DNA of 64,000 nt from Turicibacter sanguinis (GTDB taxonomy: Bacteria; Bacillota_I; Bacilli_A; MOL361; Turicibacteraceae): contig NZ_CP053187.1 of the NCBI RefSeq assembly GCF_013046825.1, positions 981,501-1,045,500 on the forward strand. Direction: 5' to 3'. The stretch's first letter is position 1; each line of letters opens with the position of its first letter. The translations under genes were made by a program, and so were the position numbers. Below, piece by piece: positions 27,648 to 36,467 of this stretch. The notes under the pieces are model-generated. The model did no database searches. It was given only the letters and a program-made list of their open reading frames with translations, and was not told the DNA's origin.

Positions 27648-28265
27648 ATTTATCCTTGCTACAACCCTCGTTAATGAAGCCTCAGCGCGAATATTTAACG
27701 GAAAAGCCATGACTTCAAACCTCTTAACTCCCTCTAATTTTTTTAAATTTCGAAGATTTTCAATAATTAAAATATCATTTTCTAATAATTTATGATGCAC
27801 TTTAAACGGATACTGATCGGGTGATGGCATATCGATTCCTATTAATTTAACACCTCGGTCTACGAAAAATTGTGCTAATTTTTCATCAACGATTGGATGA
27901 TTTTCAAAATATTTATCTGTTCCAAAAAACTCATCATATCCCGTATATAACAATACAATGTCACCTTCTTGAACTTTATCCAAATACTCATCCTTTAGTT
28001 TAATAATTTCTTCATTTCGAACATCTAATAAACAGCCATTTCCAATAAATTTTTCAACAGGATAATCGCAAATAAAACGATCTTTATTTAGTAGATGACT
28101 TGGTGCATCAATATGAGTTCCAACGTGCATTCCTGTTTCTAATTTTGTATCATTGTAATAATCGCGATTTAAAAATCGATGACGATACAATTTGAGCTCG
28201 TCATCCCCTGGATAAACCGCCATTTGATGTTCAATTTCATAACTTAAATCAATATACTTTGTCAA
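27645..28265 (-). CDS. Cyclase family protein (kynurenine formamidase-like metal hydrolase)
   Basis: The 206-residue protein has the PF04199 signature HVGTHIDAPSHLL (HxGTHxDxPxH), which binds a divalent metal. It also has YTGYDEFFG and LIGIDMPSPDQYP segments. Relatives hydrolyse formylkynurenine, isatin or polyketides; the substrate here is unknown. It starts at TTG (28265), 8 nt from GAGGAGG. It is divergent from cardiolipin synthase. Confidence 0.85.
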   Translation of the reverse strand: MTKYIDLSYEIEHQMAVYPGDDELKLYRHRFLNRDYYNDTKLETGMHVGTHIDAPSHLLNKDRFICDYPVEKFIGNGCLLDVRNEEIIKLKDEYLDKVQEGDIVLLYTGYDEFFGTDKYFENHPIVDEKLAQFFVDRGVKLIGIDMPSPDQYPFKVHHKLLENDILIIENLRNLKKLEGVKRFEVMAFPLNIRAEASLTRVVARIN

Positions 28266-28371
28266 AATTTCTTCCTCCTCTTTAAAAATAATTCTTCTTT
28301 TGATAAAGTTAGTTCATATCACATAAACTATCATTAATAGCCTCTTTAAGCTAATCCGAAAGGAGATTACC

Positions 28372-29790
28372 ATGTTTCAATTTTTTTCTATCTTAATCCA
28401 TCTTATCAACTTAGTCACCATCATGTATATGGTTTTTAAAGAAAAACGATCTGCAAATAGTATTATTGCTTGGACATTAATTTTATATATCGCTCCTCTA
28501 CTTGGATTTATCGTCTTTTTAATGATCGGTCGACGAATCAATAACTCTAAAATATTTAATGTAAAAGAATCAGAACTCAAAATCTTTGAAAAATATAAAC
28601 AACAAGTAGCACAAACAAACATCTCAGATTTGCCTGCCTCTAATATGATTATGGCAATCGAAAATCTCGAATACTGTCCATTTAGAAACGATAACGAAGT
28701 CGAATTATTTTCTGACGGTCAACAATTTTTCGATTCTCTACTCGAAAACCTAAAAAAAGCTCAAAAAAGTATCAACATCCAGTTTTACATCTTTAGACGA
28801 GACGAAATCGGAAATAAAATCCTCGATATCTTAATCGAAAAAGCCAAATCCGGCGTCGAAGTTCGATTCCTTTATGACTCAGTTGGAAGCCGCTCCCTCA
28901 CTAAAGAAAAACTTCGAGATTTAATTGCTGTTGGAGGGAAAGTTGGTGAATTTTTCCCAGCCTGGCTACGCTTGATTAATATAAACATGAACTTTAGAAA
29001 TCATCGTAAAATTGTTGTCATTGATCGTCGTATTGGATACATTGGTGGTTTCAATGTTGGGGATGAATACTTAGGAAAAGACGCTAAATTTGGATACTGG
29101 CGAGACACTCATATAAAATTTACAGGATCTTCTGTAAAAGATTTAAATTTACGCTTTTTAGCAGACTGGCGATATGCGACCAAAGAAGATATTTCCCTTC
29201 ATCCAGTCTTGCCTGATTTAACGCAAAATAATCAAAATATTGGAATGCAAATCGTATCCAGTGGACCAAATACAGGAAATAAGCATGAAATTAAGCTATC
29301 TTACTTAAAAATGATTCAACGTGCTAAAAAATATATTTACATTCAATCTCCTTACTTAATTATCGATAAAAGTATTGCAGATAGCCTAAAATTAGCCGCA
29401 ATCTCAGGTGTAGATGTAAGAGTGATGATTCCTGGGAAAGGTGATCATCCATTCGTTTACTGGGCAAATCTTGGATATGCTGGAGAAGTATTAAATTACG
29501 GCGTAAAAATCTATCATTACGATAAAGATGCCTTCCTACATGCTAAAACAGTGGTTATCGACGACGAAGTTTGCTCCGTTGGAACTGCAAATATGGATAC
29601 AAGAAGCTTTGAGTTAAACTTTGAAGTCAATGCTATCATTTACTCAGAAGAGATTGCTAAACAACAAAAAAATCAGTTTGAAGCCGATATCTTAAAATCA
29701 ACAGAATTAACCTTAACTGACTACAAAAATAGAAGCACTATTGTAAAAATAAAAGAATCTCTCTCAAGACTATTTTCAGGAGTCCTTTAA
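28372..29790 (+). CDS. cls: Cardiolipin synthase
   Basis: The enzyme condenses two phosphatidylglycerol molecules to cardiolipin. The 472-residue protein has two N-terminal transmembrane helices (about residues 5-24 and 31-52) and two phospholipase-D HKD motifs. One is NHRKIVVIDRRIGYIGGFNVG (about 205-225) and the other LHAKTVVIDDEVCSVGTAN (about 385-403), both intact. The start ATG follows AAAGGAG. Monocistronic, with a terminator shared with the next convergent gene. Confidence 0.95.
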   Translation: MFQFFSILIHLINLVTIMYMVFKEKRSANSIIAWTLILYIAPLLGFIVFLMIGRRINNSKIFNVKESELKIFEKYKQQVAQTNISDLPASNMIMAIENLEYCPFRNDNEVELFSDGQQFFDSLLENLKKAQKSINIQFYIFRRDEIGNKILDILIEKAKSGVEVRFLYDSVGSRSLTKEKLRDLIAVGGKVGEFFPAWLRLININMNFRNHRKIVVIDRRIGYIGGFNVGDEYLGKDAKFGYWRDTHIKFTGSSVKDLNLRFLADWRYATKEDISLHPVLPDLTQNNQNIGMQIVSSGPNTGNKHEIKLSYLKMIQRAKKYIYIQSPYLIIDKSIADSLKLAAISGVDVRVMIPGKGDHPFVYWANLGYAGEVLNYGVKIYHYDKDAFLHAKTVVIDDEVCSVGTANMDTRSFELNFEVNAIIYSEEIAKQQKNQFEADILKSTELTLTDYKNRSTIVKIKESLSRLFSGVL

Positions 29791-29793
29791 CAT

Positions 29794-29832
29794 AAAAAAA
29801 TCTCGTAGATCCTCATTCTACGAGATTTTTTT
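29794..29832. terminator. Bidirectional terminator after cls
   Basis: AAAAAAATCTCGTAG pairs with CTACGAGATTTTTTT around a short loop. Confidence 0.9.
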
Positions 29833-29837
29833 ATCAT

Positions 29838-30698
29838 TTAAGCATGTGATAACGTTGGAAACATAAGCTTTTTCTTTTCTATCTCTTTTAAATCTTTACC
29901 TAAAATAAACAAGGTACAGTCATCTTCCTCAACTTCTTTAACTTCATATCCTGAAGATTTAACAGGCGTAAATCCAAGTCTAACTTCTTGAATTTCACTT
30001 CCAAAAGCATGAATGATAGACTCTAAATTAACTTCATGCTTAGTAACTATTTGATGAATAAAAAGTTTTTCTTTTTCAACATTTGCAAGAATATATGCCT
30101 CTTCTTTTGCCAAATAATAGACAGGTTGCCCAAATAACAAATAAAAAGCAATCAATCCCCAATTATCTGTTGTAAAACGTTCATTAATCGTACTATTTTT
30201 TACAATATTTAAAAAACAATCACGATTTGATTGAATTGACATATCGATTTGTTCAACTTCTTGACTAGAGGTTGAACAAATACTTTTTATATATTGATAT
30301 TCTTTACTTTCAACAAAACCAAATTTCGGGTAAAAATGAATGACACTATCATTTCCAAACAAATAGATGCCATCTACTTTGTGCTGATATTCCTTAATCA
30401 CATGCTCCATCAGATAACGGCAAAGACCCTGTCTACGATAATTTTCATCCGTCATAACCGTTCCCAGCTGAATGTAGTGCTTTTTGACACCATCAAGCAT
30501 AAAATCCATTAAATTAACCGAAACATTTGCGATTATCTGATTATTGTTAACTAAGGAATAAGGTATATATTTTTCTGTCCAAAAACCATTATTTTGCCAT
30601 TCTATAAAATTAAATCCAAAGGTTTTCTCGGTTAACTCATTAAAACTTTTAACGAGTTTTTCATCATCTTTATAATTTTCCACTAATTTATATTGCAT
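29838..30698 (-). CDS. GNAT-family N-acetyltransferase
   Basis: The 286-residue protein has the acetyl-CoA-binding segment GTVMTDENYRRQGLCRYLM (motif A, R/Q-x-x-G-x-G/A variant) at about 80-100. It also has GIYLFGNDSVIHFYPKFGFV (motif B). The C-terminal half looks like an extra domain. The substrate is unknown. The start ATG at 30698 is 8 nt from AGGAGGG; the ATG two codons earlier overlaps the ribosome binding site. It lies between cls and the SDR pseudogene. Confidence 0.85.
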   Translation of the reverse strand: MQYKLVENYKDDEKLVKSFNELTEKTFGFNFIEWQNNGFWTEKYIPYSLVNNNQIIANVSVNLMDFMLDGVKKHYIQLGTVMTDENYRRQGLCRYLMEHVIKEYQHKVDGIYLFGNDSVIHFYPKFGFVESKEYQYIKSICSTSSQEVEQIDMSIQSNRDCFLNIVKNSTINERFTTDNWGLIAFYLLFGQPVYYLAKEEAYILANVEKEKLFIHQIVTKHEVNLESIIHAFGSEIQEVRLGFTPVKSSGYEVKEVEEDDCTLFILGKDLKEIEKKKLMFPTLSHA

Positions 30699-30792
30699 AA
30701 CCATCCCCTCCTATCATCATCTTAATTCCAATCTCTTTGTACCGCTACCTAAAAATTAAATCTTAATAAAGAATGAGCATTAATGTCTTCTT

Positions 30793-31525
30793 TTAACTAT
30801 TATATTGCCAATTCCAATCTCCATGATAAATCATTCGCTTATTCATTCCTCCATCAATCGTAATCGTTTCTCCTGTCATAAATGTCTGATTAGTTAAATA
30901 GATTACCATACTCGAAATATCTTTTGGGTTGCCAACTTTTCCTGCTGGAATGGCCATCTCATCCGTTTTACTATACGTCACTTCATCCATCACATTAATC
31001 CAACCAGGGGCAATACAATTTACTAATACATCTGGTCCTAAAGAAATAGCTAAAGCGTGAGTTAACGCCACAATTCCTCCTTTTGCACTGGCATAGGCCT
31101 CTGTATCCGGCTCCGATTGAAAGGCTCTTGAAGAAGCAATATTAATAATATGACCTCGATTCTTTTTAAGCTCTTCCTTACACAAACGACTTAGTTCATA
31201 AGGGGCCTTTAACCCCACTGCTAACACATAATCAAAGCCGTCATAATCTAAATCAGATAAAATTCCATTATTTCCACGACAGGCATTATTAACTAACACA
31301 TCTATTCGACCTAATTTCTTTATTGCAAACTCTACGAACTCCCTCAAAGTTGCTGAATTTGCCACATCACCATAAAAATAAATTTGGATGACTTTTTTCA
31401 AATTCACATGATTTTTCCTCATCAATATCTATAAAACAAACAAAATCACCTAATGATAAAAAATCCAAACAAATCTGCTTTCCAATACCATGAGCGCCAC
31501 CCGTTACTAAAACGCCTCTAGCCAT
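30793..31525 (-). pseudogene. Short-chain dehydrogenase/reductase with a frameshift
   Basis: The N-terminus (from ATG at 31525, with GGAGG 8 nt upstream) encodes the Rossmann motif GVLVTGGAHGIGK and runs in one frame to a stop at about 31369. The rest of the SDR continues in another frame: VLVNNAC, the catalytic Ser-Tyr-Lys set in NIASSRAF and AYASAKGG, and the C-terminal TGETITIDGG. The break falls in a run of five A (31374-31378 on the plus strand). One base fewer there would restore a full protein of about 244 residues, the normal SDR length. It could be a genuine inactivation, phase variation or a sequencing error in a homopolymer. Confidence 0.85.
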
Positions 31526-31654
31526 AACCATAACCTCCTAATTTCTATATCTCATTATACTTTACCTCATATTACACTCATTAATAACACTTTCCTTAAT
31601 AAGATAATGAGGCCTATAACTAAAAATCATCATTCATCAACTCTATCTCAATAT

Positions 31655-31696
31655 AAAAACAGTCTTAAACATTTAACTCAATGAATAAGACTGTTT
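31655..31696 (-). terminator. Terminator after the CPA1 antiporter gene
   Basis: AAACAGTCTTA pairs with TAAGACTGTTT over an 18-nt loop; on the minus strand it is followed by TTTTTATAT. Confidence 0.75.
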
Positions 31697-31709
31697 GATG
31701 TAATCATAA

Positions 31710-33143
31710 TTAACCTTCTAATAAACTTTTGATTCCATTTCCACTTAAAACTAAAATATCGCCTTCTTCTAACACAGTCGCACCTTTTGGAACTAATATT
31801 TTATCTCCACGCTTTATCATTACAATCAAGATTTCTTCCGGAATATTTGCATCCATAATTGTTTTATTCAGCCACGGACTGTCTTTTTTGATTGTAACCT
31901 CTAATAAATCTGTATTAATGTCTCCTGTATAATCTGTGAAAGTCTTCAATACTTGGTGTTCATCTTCCGTTTCAACTAATCCTAGCAAAGTAGCCACTTT
32001 AGGGATAAGTGTTCCTTGAATCGAAACAGAAAATAAAGCAATGAAAAAGATAATATGGAAGATATCATTTTCTATCATAACTCCAAAAGTTATAGCAATA
32101 ATCGCAAAGACAACCGATGCTGCCCCCCTTAATCCTACCCACGAGATAAACAACTTTTCCTTCATTGTAAATTTAAAAGGGCTAAGAATGGTAAACGTGG
32201 CTAATGGACGAGCAACTAATATCATAAACAACGAAATAGCAACTGCCTTCCCACTCACATACGGTAATTTAGATGGAAAAGACAATAAACCTAACATAAA
32301 AAATAATGCAATTTGCATAATCCAAGAGATTCCATCAAAAAAGTGAAACATACTTTTCTTACGAGGAATAACACTATTCCCAATAATTATTCCGGCTATA
32401 TAGACGCTTAAATATCCATTTCCACCTAGATACTCACTTAATGCATACGAAAGAATGGCGATTGCTGTAACAAAAATGGTATAAAAACCTTCTATCTCAA
32501 ACTTCGATCGTCGTAATAGATAAACCGTTCCCTTCGCACTAATAACTCCGATAATTCCACCTATTAAAACTTGTGTTAAAACACTACCTAATACCGTTCC
32601 AATGGTAAGGCTACTAGAACTTTTCATCATCGTAAGAATCAAAACTGTCATCATGTACGCTATTGGGTCATTACTTCCACTTTCAATTTCTAAAAGTGAG
32701 GCTAAAGATCCCTTTAAATTTAAACGTTGCGCCCTCAATACAGCAAAGACCGATGCCGCGTCAGTAGAAGAAACCACAGCACCAATTAATAAGCCTTCTA
32801 ATAACGTTGTTTTTATAACAAAATGACAAAACAAACCGGTCAACCCCGCAGTCATCATGACTCCGAGTGTAGACATCATGATAGATGGGACAGCTACCGG
32901 TTTAGCCATCTTCCACTTGGTTCCGAATCCTCCATAAAACATAATAAAAACTAATGCCAAAGAACATAACTGACTCGTTAATTCATAATCATCAAAATAA
33001 ATTCCAACAGGTCCATCTGATCCAAATAGCATCCCGAGTACCATAAATATAAGTAGCATCGGCACCCCAAACTTATACAATACTTTACTCGAAGTGATAC
33101 AGATAATTAATACAATCCCACTAATTATCATTAATTCAGTCAT
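31710..33143 (-). CDS. CPA1-family K+ (or Na+)/H+ antiporter with TrkA-C domain
   Basis: The 477-residue protein has about 12-13 transmembrane helices with the CPA1 motif SSTDAASVFAVLR and ESGSNDPIAYM, whose acidic residues (DAA, ND) are the ion-binding site. It ends in an RCK_C/TrkA_C domain (about 400-477). The organisation matches NhaP2/CvrA-type K+/H+ antiporters, which gate by ligand binding to TrkA_C. The start ATG follows AGGGGGG. It has its own terminator. Confidence 0.9.
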   Translation of the reverse strand: MTELMIISGIVLIICITSSKVLYKFGVPMLLIFMVLGMLFGSDGPVGIYFDDYELTSQLCSLALVFIMFYGGFGTKWKMAKPVAVPSIMMSTLGVMMTAGLTGLFCHFVIKTTLLEGLLIGAVVSSTDAASVFAVLRAQRLNLKGSLASLLEIESGSNDPIAYMMTVLILTMMKSSSSLTIGTVLGSVLTQVLIGGIIGVISAKGTVYLLRRSKFEIEGFYTIFVTAIAILSYALSEYLGGNGYLSVYIAGIIIGNSVIPRKKSMFHFFDGISWIMQIALFFMLGLLSFPSKLPYVSGKAVAISLFMILVARPLATFTILSPFKFTMKEKLFISWVGLRGAASVVFAIIAITFGVMIENDIFHIIFFIALFSVSIQGTLIPKVATLLGLVETEDEHQVLKTFTDYTGDINTDLLEVTIKKDSPWLNKTIMDANIPEEILIVMIKRGDKILVPKGATVLEEGDILVLSGNGIKSLLEG

Positions 33144-33250
33144 AAATTCCCCCCTATATTAAATCATTAGATTCCGATAATCCTATCAATTTAATTTTAC
33201 AACATTAAAGGATAAATTTTCTACTTAATCTTTATTTATCCATTTATAAT

Positions 33251-33283
33251 CAAAAAACTAGACTCAAAATCTGAATCTAGTCT
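33251..33283 (-). terminator. Terminator after the 381-aa GNAT gene
   Basis: On the minus strand ACTAGA pairs with TCTAGT, followed by TTTTTTG. Confidence 0.65.
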
Positions 33284-33336
33284 CATTATATATTTATTTT
33301 TTTCCTAGAAAATTTATGATAACGAAAACTATATTT

Positions 33337-34482
33337 TTAAACCTTATCTTGCGTCGGCATAAATAAAGGTGCTGGGAACCAGGAATGGATCAAATGATTG
33401 AATAACTCATCATCGACCAAATGCTGTCCAAAAGGTGAAAAGAATAGCTGCATCGCCTCAATATGGCTAAGCAACACATCACACTCTCCCTCAAACTTAC
33501 TAACCGTTACCTCTCCATTTTCTACCGAAATGACAAACATACCGTAATCTAAAACTTCAAAACTTAACACCCCATCGATCAAATCAGCATAACTGGCTTT
33601 AAAATGTAACAACTGTGCAATAATCTCTTCATAATTCAACACATTAAACTGATAAGCGTGATGGAGCGTGACATCTTCTGCAACCTGAGTTAACTGTTTT
33701 ATCTTTTGTTTCTCCCAAACAGGCAACTCAAAATTCACGAAATCCGCCTTATTGTTATGAATATAAGTTGCTAAAACACGAATATAATCCTCATCATTCT
33801 TAACAACTAACTCACTAATATAAGTATTTTCTTTGTTCACAACAACATAACCAATAAAATGATTACACTCATAAACAAAATAAACATTAAAATCCCAAGA
33901 CCTTAACCAATCTAAAAAAACTGATTTTTCTCGAGTAACCTTAAACTGTGCTTTATTATAAAGCTCGTAGGCCTGTTCTATATCATCAGTTACTCCCTTA
34001 AAAATAAGATTTTCATTAACATAATGATTTAGTCTATATTTAATATTTTCATTATTTAACGTAAAAGAAAGTTTTTGCCCACAAGGCGTATATCCAAAAT
34101 GTTCATAACGTTGTCTTTTTCCCCCTAAACAACTCAAATGGAATCCTTGTTCTTTCATATCTCCTAACGCCATATTCATTAACTGCTTCATATACCCACA
34201 TCCTCGTGAATAAGGATGAACAGACACCGTACCGATACCAAAAACCTTTAACGTCTGACCTAAAACACTAAGCTCCATCGGAAATGCCCCTACTAAAGCC
34301 TTTATCTTTCCATTTTCCTTTACAAGATAGTGATATTCCATCATCTGATAATCTTTCTTATATAACTTAGGTAACAAACTTGGAAAATCAGTCTTGCCTC
34401 CATCATGACTAAATACATAGTTTGCAAAATCAACTACCTCATCAAAATCAGCTTCTGCTGCCTTTAAAAATTCAACCTTCAT
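33337..34482 (-). CDS. Eis-like GNAT N-acetyltransferase
   Basis: The 381-residue protein has an N-terminal GNAT domain with the acetyl-CoA loop VSVHPYSRGCGYMKQLM (about 92-108) and the Eis-type sequence HLSCLGGKRQRYEHFGYTPCG. A second degenerate GNAT domain and a sterol-carrier-like C-terminal domain (about 280-381) follow. Eis enzymes acetylate amines, including aminoglycosides; the target here is unknown. It follows the Ada-like gene by 9 bp on the same strand and may be co-transcribed with it and rlmH. Confidence 0.85.
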   Translation of the reverse strand: MKVEFLKAAEADFDEVVDFANYVFSHDGGKTDFPSLLPKLYKKDYQMMEYHYLVKENGKIKALVGAFPMELSVLGQTLKVFGIGTVSVHPYSRGCGYMKQLMNMALGDMKEQGFHLSCLGGKRQRYEHFGYTPCGQKLSFTLNNENIKYRLNHYVNENLIFKGVTDDIEQAYELYNKAQFKVTREKSVFLDWLRSWDFNVYFVYECNHFIGYVVVNKENTYISELVVKNDEDYIRVLATYIHNNKADFVNFELPVWEKQKIKQLTQVAEDVTLHHAYQFNVLNYEEIIAQLLHFKASYADLIDGVLSFEVLDYGMFVISVENGEVTVSKFEGECDVLLSHIEAMQLFFSPFGQHLVDDELFNHLIHSWFPAPLFMPTQDKV

Positions 34483-34491
34483 ATTTACCCC

Positions 34492-34749
34492 CTATTTTCT
34501 ATTTTTCCACTCCTTATATTCTTCCGGCATACACTTCGCACACGGTCTATAACCAGCCTTGATGGCAATCTCCTCATTTGCAAAAAATACTCTATGCTGT
34601 ACATACTGTCCTTTTTCAATATATCTAGCTGCAGATTTACAATCTAATCGACCATATATTTTCAATCTTTTATGACCACCAAAGTTTCCCGGCACCTTAC
34701 TTTCATATTCTTTTCCGCTAGAATCTACTAATCGATATATCTTTTCCAT
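34492..34749 (-). CDS. Ada metal-binding-domain-like protein
   Basis: The 85-residue protein has the four-cysteine Zn-binding arrangement of the Ada N-terminal domain in part: LDCKSA, and RPCAKCMPEEY after VFFANEEIAIKAGY. In Ada this domain repairs methyl phosphotriesters, but stand-alone versions are only annotated as metal-binding. The first cysteine and the CxxC pair are present, giving three visible cysteines. It lies between rlmH (39 bp upstream) and the Eis-like gene (9 bp downstream). Confidence 0.82.
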   Translation of the reverse strand: MEKIYRLVDSSGKEYESKVPGNFGGHKRLKIYGRLDCKSAARYIEKGQYVQHRVFFANEEIAIKAGYRPCAKCMPEEYKEWKNRK

Positions 34750-34788
34750 TGCATTTACGCCCCTTTATATATGTGAACATATACATAC

Positions 34789-35268
34789 CTACTTGTGATA
34801 CGGTTCATTATTATTAATACGGTACGTGCGATAAATTTGCTCAAGTAAAATTAATTTAAATAACTGATGTGGGAAAGTCATTTTTGAAAAACAAAGTTTG
34901 TAATTGGCACGTTTTTTAACATCATCTGATAATCCAAGAGATCCTCCGATAATAAACGCCACATTGCTATCACCACTTAGAGCTAAATTACTTAACTGTT
35001 TCGCAAATTGCTCAGAAGTCTTCATTTCTCCTTGTAAATCCATCGCAATTACATACATATTATCTTTAATCTTAGAAAGAATTTGCTTTCCTTCCTTATC
35101 CTTAATCAATTCCATCTCGCGCTCTGACGCATTATCAGGTGTTTTCTCATCTGGAACCTCAATCATCGTTAATTTACAATAACGTGATAAACGTTTAGAA
35201 AACTCATCAATTCCAAGTTTAATATACTTTTCCTTAATCTTTCCGACTGAAATAATCGTGATGTTCAT
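34789..35268 (-). CDS. rlmH: 23S rRNA (pseudouridine1915-N3)-methyltransferase
   Basis: RlmH is a SPOUT methyltransferase that methylates pseudouridine 1915 in helix 69 of 23S rRNA. The 159-residue protein has the typical start [17 protein letters not shown], the SAM-binding knot [17 protein letters not shown], and the end [18 protein letters not shown] plus NNEPYHK. Neighbours walJ and the CxxH/CxxC protein are conserved with it in Bacilli. Confidence 0.97.
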   Translation of the reverse strand: MNITIISVGKIKEKYIKLGIDEFSKRLSRYCKLTMIEVPDEKTPDNASEREMELIKDKEGKQILSKIKDNMYVIAMDLQGEMKTSEQFAKQLSNLALSGDSNVAFIIGGSLGLSDDVKKRANYKLCFSKMTFPHQLFKLILLEQIYRTYRINNNEPYHK

Positions 35269-35288
35269 ATCATATCCTCCAATTCATA

Positions 35289-35316
35289 AAGAAATTCCCT
35301 GATTAACAGGGAATTT
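35289..35316 (-). terminator. Hairpin between the CxxH/CxxC gene and rlmH
   Basis: AAATTCCCTG pairs with CAGGGAATTT around 5 nt; the T run is weak on the minus strand, so it may be an attenuating terminator rather than a complete one. Confidence 0.55.
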
Positions 35317-35329
35317 TATACGTTAAATC

Positions 35330-35503
35330 CTATTCGAAATCTTCCTCATCAGCCATCATTCCTTCGATAATTTTATAAACCGCTGAATGATTACAAAACT
35401 GACATTTTTCAGGTAACTCAACTTCCACTAAAATAGGTAATTTACCGTATTCATCTAAATAACGATCCATTGCTTCTTCAACATGCTCTAAACAAGTATA
35501 CAT
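35330..35503 (-). CDS. CxxH/CxxC zinc-binding small protein (BA_5709/YyzF family)
   Basis: This 57-residue gene was found by direct translation. It starts MYTCLEHVEEAMDRYLDEYG, so CLEH is the CxxH pair, and has CQFC as the CxxC pair near residue 34-37. It ends in an acidic ADEEDFE tail. The family is commonly located between walJ and rlmH in Bacilli, as here, and its function is unknown. Ribosome binding site GGAGG lies 8 nt upstream. Confidence 0.88.
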   Translation of the reverse strand: MYTCLEHVEEAMDRYLDEYGKLPILVEVELPEKCQFCNHSAVYKIIEGMMADEEDFE

Positions 35504-35516
35504 TTATTATTCCTCC

Positions 35517-36308
35517 TTATAATTTAATCACCTTTGATGGATTCATCGGATAAGTCATATGTAAATTTAATTTATTCATATCAACATTTTCTTCTTTTAA
35601 AATATGGCGTACCGTCATTTCTGCCAAATCTGGTAAATTTGCATCCTGACTTAAATGTGCTAAATAAATATGTCTTGTTTTATCTCCGATTAACTGACTT
35701 AAAGCATAAGCAGAATCTTCATTCGATAAATGGCCACAATCATCCAAAATACGTTGCTTTAACGACCACGGACGATTACACATCTGTAACATCTCCACAT
35801 TATGATTCGTTTCCATAATATAAGCATCTGCATTATGTAAAGTCTTTAAAATATCACCTGTAATATACCCTGTATCAGTAATATAAACTAGTACTTTTTC
35901 ATCCTTTTTAATCATATATCCAACAGGATCAACAGCATCGTGAGATGTTCTAAATGGCATAATCATTAAATCATCAAATTCAGCCCATTCATTCTTCTCT
36001 AAAATCGTCGTTTTCTCAACACCTGGCTTAATAATCGCCTTGCGATGCATCTCATCAATTGTTTTAGCTGTTGCACAAACATTTAACTTCCATTTACGTG
36101 TACAAACACCAACACCTTTAATATGATCCCCATGCTCATGTGTAATAAAGATATGCTTAATTTTATTTTCGTCAAATCCACTTTTTTTAATCAATTCTTG
36201 TAATTTTTTTAATGATAAACCATTATCTATTAATATTGCTGTATTTTCTGTTTCAATAATCGTCGCATTTCCGACACTTCCGCTCGATAATACACATATT
36301 CTCATCAT
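35517..36308 (-). CDS. walJ: WalJ/YycJ-type MBL-fold metallohydrolase
   Basis: The 263-residue protein is a metallo-beta-lactamase fold enzyme with the metal site HEHGDHIKG (about 56-64), D in DTGYITG and H in ETNHNVEM. WalJ members are double-strand exonucleases or related hydrolases implicated in coordinating cell wall and DNA processes. In Bacillus it ends the walRKHIJ operon; walRKHI are not present here, only the walJ-CxxH/CxxC-rlmH part. The start ATG pair follows AAAGGTGA. Confidence 0.92.
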   Translation of the reverse strand: MMRICVLSSGSVGNATIIETENTAILIDNGLSLKKLQELIKKSGFDENKIKHIFITHEHGDHIKGVGVCTRKWKLNVCATAKTIDEMHRKAIIKPGVEKTTILEKNEWAEFDDLMIMPFRTSHDAVDPVGYMIKKDEKVLVYITDTGYITGDILKTLHNADAYIMETNHNVEMLQMCNRPWSLKQRILDDCGHLSNEDSAYALSQLIGDKTRHIYLAHLSQDANLPDLAEMTVRHILKEENVDMNKLNLHMTYPMNPSKVIKL

Positions 36309-36423
36309 ATCACCTTTTTCTCTAAAGAAACCTATATCTTAACCTTGATATTTATCTGATTATTCATTTTAACATGATTTATAACTTCTAATCCAGTGGT
36401 AACACATAGAAGCACTCAAAAAT

Positions 36424-36467
36424 AAAAAAAAGTAAGTAGGCTATTGAAAGCCTACCTACTTTTTTTA
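36424..36467. terminator. Terminator after the M23 peptidase gene
   Basis: GTAGGCT pairs with AGCCTAC, extended outward by a second stem with A and T runs. Confidence 0.85.
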
